Origin: Sepioteuthis lessoniana
Lineage: Eukaryota > Mollusca > Cephalopoda > Myopsida > Loliginidae
Assembly (NCBI GenBank): GCA_963585895.1
Contig: OY757939.1
Span: 24,727,722-24,791,721, forward strand
DNA: 64,000 nt
Direction: 5' to 3'
Positions 32,040 to 42,984 of the stretch are shown in pieces (position 1 is the first letter of the stretch; each line of letters opens with the position of its first letter). Both the position numbers and the translations under genes were made by a program. The notes below the pieces were generated by a model. That model saw nothing but the letters and a program-made list of their open reading frames with translations. It searched no databases and was not told where the DNA came from.

Positions 32040-32290
32040 AATTTGACTAGACTAACAAATAGTATATAGACGAACGGAAGCTCAAAACTAGATCTAGTAT
32101 TAATAAATAAGAAGAAAAGAACCTGTTATATAGTGGATTTTGCAGTGTCAACAGTCCACAGTGGGATAGTGGAAGAGGATTAACAGCTTGACCTCGAGCT
32201 TGTCGGAGAGCTGAAAGAGTCGTTGAATATGAAGGTGACGGTGATGCCAATCGTAGTTGAGCACCTTGAAAAATTCCTCAAGAAATTGGA
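32040..32290 (+). mobile_element. LINE-Q-like fragment
   Basis: The end reads LNMKVTVMPIVVEHLEKFLK, matching LWNMKVTVIPIVIGALG of LINE-Q. The upstream part is decayed. Confidence 0.55.
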
Positions 32291-32536
32291 ATAGAAACAT
32301 GATGAAGTGGATCTTAGAAGAATGGAAACCACACAGACCATAAGAAATTATATAGTTTCAATAATGATGATTCTTTGTAAATAATAGTAGTTTCAGGTAA
32401 TTATTCTTCATATGATTTGGTTTGGTTGAGTTTTATGGCATCTTAACTCTTGTGGGTTATTTAATGCCAAATCCTGTTTAAACATACATACATGCATATA
32501 TTCCTACGCTCATACACAGAGGCATACATACACACA

Positions 32537-32778
32537 CTTACACATGGGTGTGTCGTAGTCTAATGGTTACCATCGAAGTAAATGGACATGGCAACACGAA
32601 TTCAAATACAGGTCGAGACAGTTTGCATTTCACATAGCGCTAATACCCTTGAGATTGGTATGAAATTAGCTATGGGTAAATGGTTGGCAACCAGTCTAGG
32701 AGAAAAAAAATCTGATTTCAAATCTGTTAAACTCCTCTTAAGATTGACCCTGTGTTACCTCGTGCAGAGTGTTTGCTG

Positions 32779-32780
<2 letters not shown>
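32537..32780 (+). mobile_element. SINE-W
   Basis: GTCGTAGTCTAATGGTTACC (A-box region), CACGAATTCAAATACAGG (B box), GACAGTTTGCATTTCACA, TATGGGTAAATGGTTGG, CAACCAGTCTAGGAGAA, TCTGTTAAACTCCTCTTAAG and ATTGACCCTGTGTTACC. It is nested in an X element. Confidence 0.85.

Positions 32781-32870
<90 letters not shown>
32781..32870. repeat. (AC)n microsatellite
   Basis: About 45 uninterrupted AC units between the SINE-W and the mariner end. Confidence 0.98.
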
Positions 32871-32871
<1 letters not shown>

Positions 32872-34120
32872 GGAGCATACAATAAGTTTCTAGACTTTTT
32901 CGTATGGGCACTTTTATTGATAGTATACACATGAAACTCAAGTTCCCTTCGAAGTAATCTCCTCCGGCTTCGGTGCACTTGTTGTATCGTTCCAACAACT
33001 TCTGGAAGGCCCCATGGAAGTCCTCTTGCGTGAGCGTTTCAATGACCCTCGTCACAGCCTTTTTCATCTCCTCAATTGTCTCATAACGACGACAGCCTCT
33101 GAGCTTAGGGAATAAGCAAAAGTCACAGGGAGCAAGGTCTGGACCATAGCGAGGCTGAGGAATTGTCTTGATACCTATCTTGGTCAAATAATCTGTGACA
33201 AGGATGGAGTTGTGGACTGGTGCATTGTTCTGGTGCAAATGCCACTGAACTGATTTGAAAAGTGCTGGTCTCTTTCGACGGAATCTCTTCCTGAAATCGC
33301 TTAAAACATCAACATAGTATTCCTTGTTGACTGTCTGTCCAGTGGGAACCCAGTACATGTAGATCGTGACAGTGCTATTAAAAAAGGGATAATGAAAAGT
33401 CTCTTGGTCTCTGGGTTATAGCAGTAGATCCAGCTTTCATCGCAAGTCAAGAACTGTGGGATCTAAATTGATCAGCTCGACCATCTCCCTGCTGTCATGA
33501 CAACGTCTTTCTTTCTGATCTTCTCTGAGCACCCTTGGAACAAACTTCACGCAAATCTTCCGCATCATCAGTTTCACGCGAATAATTGTGTGTAAAGTTC
33601 TCACACTGACATCAAACTTAGCACTTATTGTCTCTATATATACACAACGGTCCTTATCCATGAAATTCTTTATTTGGCCAATCAACTCTGGTGTTCTGAT
33701 TTCCTTAATTCTCCCACACCTCTTATCCTCCCTCACAGACTCCCTGCCTTCCTTGAATCTCTTATGCCACTCAAAAACTGAAGCTCGATTCAAGCAAGAT
33801 GGTCCAAAATCAGTCTGAAGCATTCCATACGTTTCTGTAGCATTTTTTCCAAGTTTAAAACACAATCTTATTGCATATCGTTCTTCTAAAGTGTCTTCAC
33901 GTCCAGATTGCATTTTTGAAATTCACCAGCTATGACAATCAGGATTTTGTAGGGTGTATTCCAATTCCTTCTGTAGGTGTTCATTTAAACCTGAAATCAT
34001 AAAAATTGTTCAGTCATCTCATAAGATGTATTGCAATAACATACTGAACATTCAAGAGTCTACGACAATTTTAAATGCCTGTACAAAAAAGTCTGGAAAC
34101 TTATTGAAGGCACCTCGTAT
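32872..34120 (-). mobile_element. mariner, near full length, dead
   Basis: Inverted ends: CATACAATAAGTTTCTAGAC at the right end in element sense, and CCTTCAATAAGTTTCCAGAC at the left. A minus-strand frame 33913-33437 gives the N-terminal double helix-turn-helix (MQSGREDTLEERYAIRLCFK, NRASVFEWHKRFKEGRESVR, KFVPRVLREDQKERRCHDSR). After a frame break, CDESWIYCYNPETK holds the first catalytic Asp. Next comes a small internal deletion, then 33358-32738: MYWVPTGQTVNKEYYVDVL, HLHQNNAPVHNSILVTDYL, RYGPDLAPCDFCLFPKLRG. In a DD34D enzyme the second Asp lies in HQDNAPVH; here it is Asn, so catalysis is lost. The family is SETMAR-like by memory. Confidence 0.95.
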
Positions 34121-34964
34121 ATATATATATATACAAATGATTTGTAATCGAATTATTTGAAGGTAACATTATTTTTAAACAAGCCACAGCTCATTTGTTT
34201 GCACACTCTTAAATCTTTACAAATATTCCTATCTAACGGCAATTATTCTATTCATTATTAATCATTCTTACGCTCATGGTTAAATTATTTCAAGTATTGA
34301 TCTATGGTAGGAATACTTCGGTTCGATATTCATCATTTGTTAGCGCACAGTTAAATGGTTTCAATTATTCCAATCAAACCCCAATAATACTACTAAATAT
34401 TTGTCATTTGTCTGCACACAATTAAATGTTTTCAAGTATTCCTATCAAACACTTATAATTCAATTTTGTATTAATTATTTTTTATACAGAGTTAAATGGT
34501 TTAACGTATTGTTATTCAACATAACTAAATGATAGAATAGTTCTTTTTGACCCATAGATGGGAGCCTAAATGGTGCTACATCTCCGATTGAGAGTCAACC
34601 TGGGAGTAATGGCAGTGAAGTCGCACTCTGTACTTCCCAAAGCTCCAGGAATGGAGCTTTACCATTATATTATTTAGTGTCATATTCAGGACTCTAGTCG
34701 GGGGTTGGGGTCTGTACATGGCTCTATTCTTGATTCAAATATCTATCACAAAATTATATTTTCAACAACAGCAATGATAATAAAAAAGCACTCCAGCTAA
34801 AAAAAAAAACAAAAATCTATATGTAAAGCCAATCTTGTAGATTTTGTACGCTTTTCCGTCTTTTAATTGCAGTAGATTTTCTTTTGAGTATCAGCTAGGC
34901 AATAATTGTTTTTTGACGAGAGCTGTAGGCTGAATCTGGTTGGAAAAAAAAGCTCGAATATATA

Positions 34965-34966
34965 AC

Positions 34967-35003
<37 letters not shown>

Positions 35004-35170
35004 GAAGTTGAAATTTGACCATACGAATAAAAGGCATATGCACAACCTAGAATCTGTCCTAGAGAATGAGACGCACAAACTCCTCTGAGATTTTGAGGTA
35101 AAAAACAGATCACTTAATCTCGGCCAGACTACCTGATCTTTTAATAATCAACAACAACAACAACAACAAC

Positions 35171-35207
<37 letters not shown>

Positions 35208-35562
35208 GAGAGAAAACTTGCAGAATTTTTGACATTGCCACCCGGCAGACCACAGAGTGAAATTGAAAGAAAGTGAAAAGAGGGATAAGTACCTCGACCT
35301 TGTTAGGGAAGGGAAAAAAATGTGGAACGTGAAAGTGACGAAAATACCAATTGTAATTGGTGCTCTTGATACAGTCACCAAAGGATTAGTACAGGGACTG
35401 AAGGACTGGGAAATAACCGGACAAGTGGAGACCATCCAAACTACTGTATTATTGAGATCGGCCAGAATACTGAGAAGTGTCCTGGAGACTCGAGGAGACT
35501 TGTTGTTACTCAAACTCCAGTGAGAAACCATTATCTAACACTGGTGTGAAAATCAAAAGAGA
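34965..35562 (+). mobile_element. LINE-Q fragment with microsatellite replacement
   Basis: (AAT)n at 34969-35003, then KKLKFDHTNKRHMHNLESVL and ENETHKLL. The Lys-rich coding segment is replaced by (AAC)n and (GA)n at 35150-35215. A frame follows: KLKESEKRDKYLDLVREGKK, MWNVKVTKIPIVIGALDTV, GQVETIQTTVLLRSARILRS, ending GDLLLLKLQ. The 3' stem-loop region (ATCTAACACTGGTGTGAAA) comes next. Confidence 0.85.
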
Positions 35563-35574
35563 ACAAATAATGAC

Positions 35575-36350
35575 CATATGTACACAATCATAGTTTTTAT
35601 TAATTATCCTTAATACAAATTTGCACGTACTTAGATGATTTCAAATATACATATCTAATACATGATAAATTTTAAATCGATCTATTTAACCCAAAGATTG
35701 AACCCAACAGGTTTAAAGTGGGCCCGGGAGACATGGGTTCAATTCCATGACGAGTCAAACCAAAGACTTAAAAAATGGTACTTAATGCTACCTTGCTTAA
35801 CACTCAGCAATATAAGGTACGTATCAAGGGTAAAGTGGAGCATTTCCTACACCGTGGTGTAGTAGCTATCGAAAAGAGAGCCTTCGGGTCACCCTCGACA
35901 ACGGTCGCCAACTTTACTTACTTTTACTTATGAGTAACGTCAATAATGGTGTGATTACACAGTTCCTAGAGCTCTATAATAGGAGCCTCACCACCGCATG
36001 CAGGTTAGTGCTCAATTCAGGACACCCTTTTTTAGGGTATTTTAATCCCTCAGCAGCTGATACAGCTTTTTAAGAAACCTTAGTGGAAGGAATCAAATTC
36101 AGCGATTAGGAGCAATTCTTATCACGTGATAGCTTCGCCCACTAATTTAAACTCGATACAAGCATGTAGTATTCTTGGATTTTTGATTTATGGGATTTTT
36201 AATGGTTAAACACGTTCTTCAATGAACTCACTCGGAACCGCGTGTCTGTGGGTGTGTGGTTACTCAACGGGACTATTTAGGTAGATAGAGGTATGATTTG
36301 TATTTTAGTTGGTGAAAAGGTTATTTTATACAAATACTCTCACTTCCTAT
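35575..36350. mobile_element. SINE-Y with X pieces
   Basis: 35720-35925 is a plus-strand SINE-Y: GGGCCCGGGAGACATGGG, GGTTCAATTCCATGACG, TTGCTTAACACTCAGCAATA, GGTCACCCTCGACAACGG. The A box is lost. 35935-36060 resembles a minus-strand X head. The remainder to 36350 is not recognised. Confidence 0.75.
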
Positions 36351-36351
36351 A

Positions 36352-36595
36352 TGGGTAATTCTTCGCGGCGTAATGGCTAAAGTGCTAGATTGTGGCCTCG
36401 CAGTAGACGATTTCGAAATCCTGTTGTTCTATTATATTAGTTTTTATAACCCTTGCGAAAGTATTGAAACCTTTATCTATGACTTGAGGAGTATCACTTC
36501 TGTTCAACAAGGATTGATTTGGTTTTAAATAATCAAAGAAGATTTATATGGCATTAAACAAAGAAACCAAAACACACTGCTGAATTGACTGACCT
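36352..36595 (+). mobile_element. SINE-Z, diverged
   Basis: GCGTAATGGCTAAAGTGCTAG (A box), ACGATTTCGAAATCC (B box), TCTGTTCAACAAGGATTGAT and the tail TTTTAAATAATCAAAGAAG then ATTTATATGGCATTAAAC. Confidence 0.75.
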
Positions 36596-36809
36596 TTGGT
36601 GTAAAAAAAGAAATAATTCACTGAAAAATTTAACTCAGGATAAAAGAAAAGAACAAAAACAAAGAATATTGAGGATATATATATATATATATATATATAT
36701 ATCATCCAGATGACGTTATACATTATTTATTTGGATGAGGCAAAAAAGGATTTAATGATACAAAAAAAAATGTCAGTTCTGTCGATTCTTAGATCTACCT
36801 CTTCTCGTC

Positions 36810-37000
36810 AGGTATGAATCCAATTATTCTCCCTCCAGCTATGGGTAAATAGTAGGACAGACTAGGTTCTTCAGCCTTGGTTAGGCAACTAGTCTAGGAG
36901 AAGGAAAACTCTGAATTCAAACCTGTTAAACTCCGCTTAAAAATTGACCTTGTGTCATATCCTGCCCGAGCGGAGGGGTTGGTAAATAGTACCTCTTCTC
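36810..37000 (+). mobile_element. SINE-W 3' part
   Basis: AGGTATGAATCCAATTATTC, AGCTATGGGTAAATAGTAGG, GGCAACTAGTCTAGGAGAAG, CTCTGAATTCAAACCTG, GACCTTGTGTCATATCCTGC and CCGAGCGGAGGGGTTGG. The tRNA-like head is missing; a (TA)n run and unrelated sequence lie in its place. Confidence 0.8.
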
Positions 37001-37855
37001 GTCATTCATCAGTCACCGGCGCTCGGTGTGTATCCAACTTTCCACCAACCCAAACACTTTAATCATAAGATATATGAATGTCTAATGAAGCTACTATTGA
37101 AATAATATGTTAGAGCAGAATTTAAGCTGCTTATATTAAAATCAGATAGTATTTTCTAAAAAACCTAATCTATCTATATATATATATATATATATACTAG
37201 GGTGTTTGAAAGGCAATTACGTTTTACCGGGTGAGGATATAAAACAGATTTAAGCTAAATTTATTTAAATGTAATCAACTTCATTTTCAACGACTGCAAA
37301 ACCAAGAAAAGATAAGATCTTAAGGATGGGATGTTGCTCCATATACTCAGTAGATTTGCACCCATGGATTTCGAATTATTTCGATGGTTATAACATTCCA
37401 GAAATGACAAAACATCCAAAAGTAAAGAAGCTGGAAACGGTTTCTCCATCCTTTTTTCAGAGAAAATCACCTAATTTTTAAAAATATGCTGTCGTTGGAA
37501 ATGCGGAAGATTGTATTTTTGATAATAATGTTTAAATGAATTCAACTTAAAGAGTTGATTGAAATTTGTTTAAGATTTTTTTAAATTGGCTCTTTGTTCA
37601 AAAGTACTTTCCGAAATCTATCTATCTATCTTTCTATCAGAATAAAAAGGTTGGCAAATGATTTCATATTAGGAATTTAGTCTTTCTTTAACATTATTCC
37701 TTATATGTATATACTTTTGCGAGAAATGTTTCGGACATCATAATTCTTTTTCAGACAACAGGATTATTGGCTGTGTGTTTATTTTTTTTTATAGTCCATG
37801 GGGCTTCATCTAAGAGGATTACAACGCGTCGAGCAAGCACACACACATAGGCTCT
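37000..37855. other. unassigned; short microsatellites
   Basis: (TA)n near 37172-37195 and (ATCT)n near 37618-37640. 37733-37762 on the minus strand reads CTGAAAAAGAATTATGATG then TCCGAAACA, a weak echo of the CTGAAGA..GAAAC pattern. No gene seen. Confidence 0.4.
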
Positions 37856-37857
37856 CT

Positions 37858-37975
<118 letters not shown>

Positions 37976-38070
37976 TAATAAAAGCTTAATATCAAATTGA
38001 AAATCATTTGCGGATCTTTTCATTATGATATATTGACTCTCCTTTCGATCGATCCCAAATAATGTTTTTA

Positions 38071-38135
38071 CACACACACACACACACAGACACACATAGA
38101 CACCCACATACACAACCAGACAGACAGACAGACAG

Positions 38136-38199
<64 letters not shown>
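38071..38199. repeat. compound microsatellite (AC)n(AGAC)n(AC)n(AT)n
   Basis: Includes five CAGA units between AC runs and ends in AT. Confidence 0.98.
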
Positions 38200-38201
<2 letters not shown>

Positions 38202-38202
38202 T

Positions 38203-38490
38203 GTACGTGCCCGTGGTGCAATAGTTATCGTTATAGGAAATGGACACGGTGACACGAGTTCAAATCCTGGACGAGACTGATTGCATTTCCCATATCCCTA
38301 ATACCCATGGGAAAGGCATGAATCCAATTATTCCTCCTTCCGCTCTGAGTAAATAGTAAGGCAGGCGAGGTTCTTCAGCCTTGGTGAGGCCACTAGTCTA
38401 AGAGAAGGAAAACTCTGAATTCAAACCTCTTAAACTCCGCTTAAAAAATTGACCTTGTGTCATATCCTGCCCAAGCGGAGGGGTTGGTAT
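38203..38490 (+). mobile_element. SINE-W, full length
   Basis: Best copy: CCCGTGGTGCAATAGTTATCG (A-box region), CACGAGTTCAAATCCTGG (B box), GACTGATTGCATTTCCC, GGGAAAGGCATGAATCC, TGAGTAAATAGTAAGGCAGG, GCCACTAGTCTAAGAGAAGG, CTCTTAAACTCCGCTT, TGTGTCATATCCTGCCC, AAGCGGAGGGGTTGG, then (TA)n. Confidence 0.9.
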
Positions 38491-38499
38491 ATATATATA

Positions 38500-39455
38500 T
38501 ATACCAGGAAGGAAATATTTAATATATTCTTCATGATAAAAATCATTTTGTTACTAGTTTTATTCCATCTTATTATTGTTGCTTTTCTCGTCACATCACT
38601 TTGTGTCAATACAGTCTTCATTAAGGCTATTATTTTATTATATATTTTGTTTCAGTTTATCATTATGTAGCTTTTTATCATAGCTCAGGGACAATTTGGT
38701 CTTCAAAAATTTGCCATCCAGCTGGGCTACAGACATTGAAAAGGATGAGTAGTGTATTTTTTACGCTTATATTTAAAAACAAACAAATAAACAAACAAAC
38801 TTACATTTGTTTTTATAATCGCTCAAGTAAAATGTAATTATTCTCGAAATGTTGTATACCGTGAGGATTGAAGAACCACAACTCTTCGTTATAAAAATAT
38901 AACTTTCTTTATTGTTCTTGGCGTCAAATTTCTGTAGTGTGTGAGAGACGGAAGTGGGGAAACAAGTCAGATTGCCATATTGACCCAAAACTTCTTCTCT
39001 TGACCATAGCATGCTGTGTTATCTTCAATACCCACTTAGCACTTCTGCTTCTCGGTCAGGGTTACTCAGCCGGAGGCCCGGTATGGGCCACAGGCCCCAG
39101 CGGGTGCCCTCTCAGAGACTGCAAACTGGCTTTGACTTTGGCATTCACTGTCTCTAACTCTCAACTGGAGGCCGCCTAACTGGAGGCAATAGCTCCTAGA
39201 GGGGCGCTCTCACTGACTGCAACTGGCTCTCGCTCTGGTCTTCAATGTCCCCCAACTGACTCAACTGCCACAGGTATCTGCATATATTATTTCTTAACGC
39301 CCACTTCCGATTAGATCACGTGATATTCTTCCGCTTATTTACACAGGTGCATCTCTGATTGACATAACACTAATACACACTCACACATAAACACACATAC
39401 ATACATACATACACACAACTTACTACCTAGAAATTTGTTAAATAGTACCATTGCT
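38500..39455. other. unassigned; GC-richer block 39035-39290
   Basis: 39035-39290 has a base composition unlike its surroundings and internal echoes (CAACTGGAGGCCGCCTAACTGG; CTCTCAGAGACTGCAAACTGG and CTCTCACTGACTGCAACTGG). It may be part of an unrecognised repeat. No coding evidence. Confidence 0.35.
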
Positions 39456-39459
39456 ATAC

Positions 39460-39590
39460 TTCTTGCAGAATACCTTTTTCATTAAATAAACCACGATGGT
39501 TGATATGCCATTTAACAAGGTTAGATTAGATTTAATTGTTTATTGTCATATCAACTTTGTAGGGTTATTTAATGCTAAATGATTTAACGA
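39460..39590. mobile_element. back-to-back hairpin tails
   Basis: A plus-strand tail (CATTAAATAAACCACGATGG then TTGATATGCC) at 39480-39512 is followed at once by a minus-strand tail (TTGTCATATCAACTTTG then TAGGGTTATTTAATGC) at 39541-39580. Confidence 0.75.
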
Positions 39591-39599
39591 GGTGTTATT

Positions 39600-40010
39600 T
39601 CGTGGATAACTCTCCGTTTCTCATAACTTATTAGGTTATGCCAAAAAGAGTAACCCCTCGCAGAATATTCGGTTAGAAACAGAACAAGTCAATTGTTATA
39701 ATAAAGCATTTAATTCTACACAAGACGAGTAGGAACCGAGTTCCCACTCTTGGCTATACAAGAGTCACAAGTATTCAAGGAACAAACAGAAAAGACCATA
39801 CAGCAACATGTGGAAATCACTTACTCTTCTCAGGTCAGGAATATAAAGGATAGGAGCTTGGCGGGCAGTGCAAATTACCACGTCTACTCTTATCAAGGCA
39901 TGTTCGTGAAAGAGGCGGATTTTCTGGTTCACCTTGTCACGTAACCAGAATGAATTCGTGACGTGGGAGGATTCCTCAAACACTGTGACAAGGGAGATCA
40001 CTCCATTTCG
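39600..40010. other. unassigned
   Basis: Moderate base composition with no repeat landmark seen. The 152-codon minus-strand frame at 39765-40223 is partly antisense SINE-Z and has no family motif. Confidence 0.4.
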
Positions 40011-40014
40011 TCTC

Positions 40015-40190
40015 GAAACAAGGCCATATTTATCCTTGTAGAAGAATAAAAGTGGTATCATTTCACCGATAGCTGAAGGGAAAAGGAGGTTCATACCTTC
40101 CCAAAGCGAAAGTTCGAAATCGGTCACTACGTCATCCCGGTACAGCACGTTAACCACTACGCCTCGGTGACTCGCCCGCGCCATTAAACA
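40015..40190 (-). mobile_element. SINE-Z without tail
   Basis: Minus sense: GTAGTGGTTAACGTGCTG (A box), GATTTCGAACTTTCGC (B box region), GGGAAGGTATGAACC, GGTGAAATGATACCAC and CTTCTACAAGGATAAATATGG. Confidence 0.8.
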
Positions 40191-40224
40191 GAGAAAACAG
40201 GCAACACGAACACACACACACATT

Positions 40225-41165
40225 TTTGGTTGGTTGGGTTTTATGGTATATCAACCCTTGTATGTTATCTTATGCAATATCGTGTTTATATATATATATA
40301 TAAGTGTGTGTGTGTGTGTGTGTGCGTGTGCACGCACGCGTGTGTGTGTGTGGTGATTTGTAGACGAATTGCTTGTTGGTAGCATTTTAGACAAGCCATA
40401 GCTTATCAGTTTGTTCATGGTTAAATGATTTCAATTATTCCTATCAAACAATAATAATTCATCAGGTATAGTGGATAAAGGCGTTGGTCAAATACAGTAA
40501 CATACCCAAAGAGTGTGAGTTCAATACCCGATGAAGACAGTGGAGAACTTTCTGAAGGGAAATTAACAGGAGATAACTGATAACTGACATCCATTAAAAA
40601 TGATTCGTAGAACTAGAACAGTCTACCCCGGTAGGCACTCAGTTAAATGCTTTCAACTAGTGCCATCCAACACTAACAACTTCATTGAACATCTCTCATT
40701 CAACTAAACACAGCTGAATTGATTCAAGTATTGCTATATAACACTAAAAATCCAATTTAATATCAGTCATTTGTTTGCACACAGACAAATGGTTAAACAT
40801 TTCTATTTGACCAATATATGGGGCCCTCACAGGTTCTACGACTCTCAGTCAGAGTGGACTTTAGAGTAATGTCAATGAAGGGATACTCCACATTCCCCAA
40901 AGTGCGAGGACTGAAGTCTCAGCATCAAATACTGTTAAGTGTCACATCCAGGACACACGTTCTATTTGACCTATCGATGGGAGCCGAACAGGTAGTACCT
41001 CTTTGGGTCAGAGTGGACCTGAGAGTTTTGATATTAAAGGAGTTCTCCACATTCCACAAAGCTCCTATACTACAGCCTCACGATCAAATTATTTAGTATC
41101 ATATCCAGGATACTTGCTATGGCGGTTTTGCCCCTCTATAAAGAAGCAGTTGGCCTATTCTTAAA
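40225..41165 (-). mobile_element. X element, with duplicated head and a tRNA-like insert
   Basis: Tail 40230-40275, (TA)n(TG)n 40288-40350, body units to 40450, a tRNA-like insert at 40455-40625, more body 40630-40795, then two head copies in tandem (40795-40975 and 40970-41150). Each head has CTATTTGACC, AGAGTGGAC(T/C)T, CTCCACATTCC and GTGTCA/ATATCCAGGA landmarks. Confidence 0.75.
40455..40625 (+). mobile_element. possible fourth tRNA-headed SINE
   Basis: GTATAGTGGATAAAGGCG (A-box-like) and GTGTGAGTTCAATACCCG (B-box-like), 40 bp apart, as in tRNA-derived SINEs. Then GGAGAACTTTCTGAAGGG. Single copy in this window, so the family is uncertain. Confidence 0.5.
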
Positions 41166-41192
41166 GTCCTGGCCAAGTGAGCCATATATACA

Positions 41193-42122
41193 TGTTGTTG
41201 TTATGGAATATCCCACACCCCTTCTCAGTCATGTGGAGTGACTATATATGCAATGAGCACAGTATTATACCTGTCCTTGCTCCAGGTATGAAGCCGACGG
41301 CATTAATTTGCTGTTGGCTTTGACCCTAGCGGGCATTGTCCAGCCGAAAGGTCCCCGGCTTCGGGTGGGCCACCTTCGGGTGGACGAGCTTTATCATTGA
41401 CAACTTTATCACCTTTGTATAGCCCTGGACATTGCTGTCTAGTTTAAGCTATTATCAGGCATCCGTGCCTGGACCCAAATTTGAGTCCATGTCCAGCTAG
41501 GCTCATCAGGCCCACATTGCACTGAGTGGGCCGATGACCGAGACAAATAATTGTCCTTGTTTCGAGAATAAGGTTGCTCATAGCGAGCTTTTTCGCTGGG
41601 CTGTCTGGCATTCGTGTCAGACGGGGTATTGTCTATCTGATGCAGTTCTGGGCCGGAAAGTCCCCTACTTCGGCTGGGACAGCATCGAGTGGACGAGTTG
41701 CATTCGTATATCATTGGAACTCGTCCAGTTTAAACTCTAATCTGGAATCCATGCCTGGACTCATGTTTGGGTCCATGTCAGGTTAGTCTCATTTGCTCAT
41801 TTTTTTGTGCAGTATAAGCCGATCACCAGCATAGACCATAGGGCTCGAGCCTCGCTTCAGGTCCGACCTTCATCTCCCCTAACCCCCACTATAATTAGAT
41901 CTTCGGGTCATTTGACCTTGTGTCAAGTCCCTTTCCGGTGGCAGACAGAGACAAGTATGGTCTTTGCTTCGGAGATTAGCGAGCCTCACTATTCCTTTTC
42001 TGTCTTATTGTATCTCTCTTGTAATAAAACCCTTTCTTTATTCTCCGACCGTGCGGACTGTTCGTTTCATCTCAAGTACCAACTTGTCTGAGTGTATCTC
42101 TTTTAAGGACACAATACGTACA
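41193..42122 (+). mobile_element. solo LTR (fossil, about 0.9 kb)
   Basis: GC-richer than its surroundings. It begins near TGTTGTTGTTATGGAATATC and ends near GACACAATACGTACA. A polyadenylation signal AATAAA lies at 42023, followed by a GT/T-rich stretch. It contains an internal direct duplication (about 41325-41530 and 41600-41800, both with GTGGACGAG, a GCCTGGAC block and GGGTCCATGTC). No internal coding part is next to it, so it looks like a solo LTR of a Ty3-like element. The ends are approximate. Confidence 0.5.
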
Positions 42123-42129
42123 TATAAAG

Positions 42130-42137
42130 AGAGATAG

Positions 42138-42182
<45 letters not shown>

Positions 42183-42183
42183 T
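42130..42183. repeat. (GATA)n(GA)n microsatellite
   Basis: GATA units pass into GA units. Confidence 0.95.
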
Positions 42184-42189
42184 AGTCAT

Positions 42190-42980
42190 GTAAATTTTAT
42201 GTGCGTGCGTGTGTGCGTGAGTGTATGTGTTTCTCTTCTTTGTACTAGAATAAATCGTCACATAGTGTATTCGTAGACTGCCAGTAAATTCTCCACTTTT
42301 TTTTTACTGGAGACGTAAAATAGTTACGAGTCATAAAAAAGCAGTCATAAACATTCCGAAACTGAAAAGGCAGATGGCTGCCTGCGATAAAGAGGCAGTC
42401 CGAAATGGTATTTATATAACAAGAGCAGATAACTCTTCCCTATTTCCGATTAAAACGCAGATAATAGTGCAGGAAATGATTCACAGAGAAACTGTTCTAT
42501 TTTCTTGCGCTTAATGAATACTGGCTAGCCAACCCTTTTCCATACCGTAAGAGATCACCTTCATTTAAGTAAACCAAAGATTTCTTCATCTCCTCTTATA
42601 TACAAGATGACAATAATCACTTTAATTTTTGAGACCACTTCGCAAATCACAGTAGCAATATCTTTTCTCCTGAAAGTGCTGTCGGAACGTCTTTATAGTG
42701 ATGTGGATTACCTTAATATTATTCTTATTTTCCATTGATTCATAAACATATAATTATTGATATGTATTTATATTAGGTCTTATCCAGTATTCTTGTGAAT
42801 TAGTTTTGTCACCTGGCCAAAACCCAGGTAATTATCTGCCAGATATATCTGATAAAGTTTTATGGCAAGTATACATTCTTATCTTGCTTTTCACGCTATC
42901 ATGAAAAACTTCCCTTCGTTATATACATTTATTGCTAACATAATCCCAATGTTAACACTTGTTTACATGATCCTTCAATA
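42190..42980. other. unassigned AT-rich stretch
   Basis: Nothing recognised on either strand. Confidence 0.4.
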
Positions 42981-42984
42981 ATTT

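Larger units (their letters stand above)
32412..34740 (-). mobile_element. X element with two nested insertions
   Basis: Tail at 32412-32475 (ATGGCATCTTAACTCTTG then TGGGTTATTTAATGCC). The pre-tail is broken by SINE-W and then a mariner. Body units run 34145-34540 (AGCTCATTTGTTTGCACAC, GTTAAATGGTTTCAATTATT) and the head 34540-34735 (GACCCATAGATGGGAGCC, CCCAAAGCTCCAGGAATGG, TTTAGTGTCATATTCAGGAC). Without the insertions it would be about 0.75 kb. Confidence 0.75.

Noticed and set aside
37733-37762. Hammerhead ribozyme at 37.7 kb
   Set aside because: Only CTGAAAAAG and GAAAC are present. Stem II has about two pairs and no cleavage-site partner is seen.
39765-40223. 152-codon minus frame with hydrophobic stretches
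   Set aside because: Overlaps an antisense SINE-Z. The rest shows no family resemblance.
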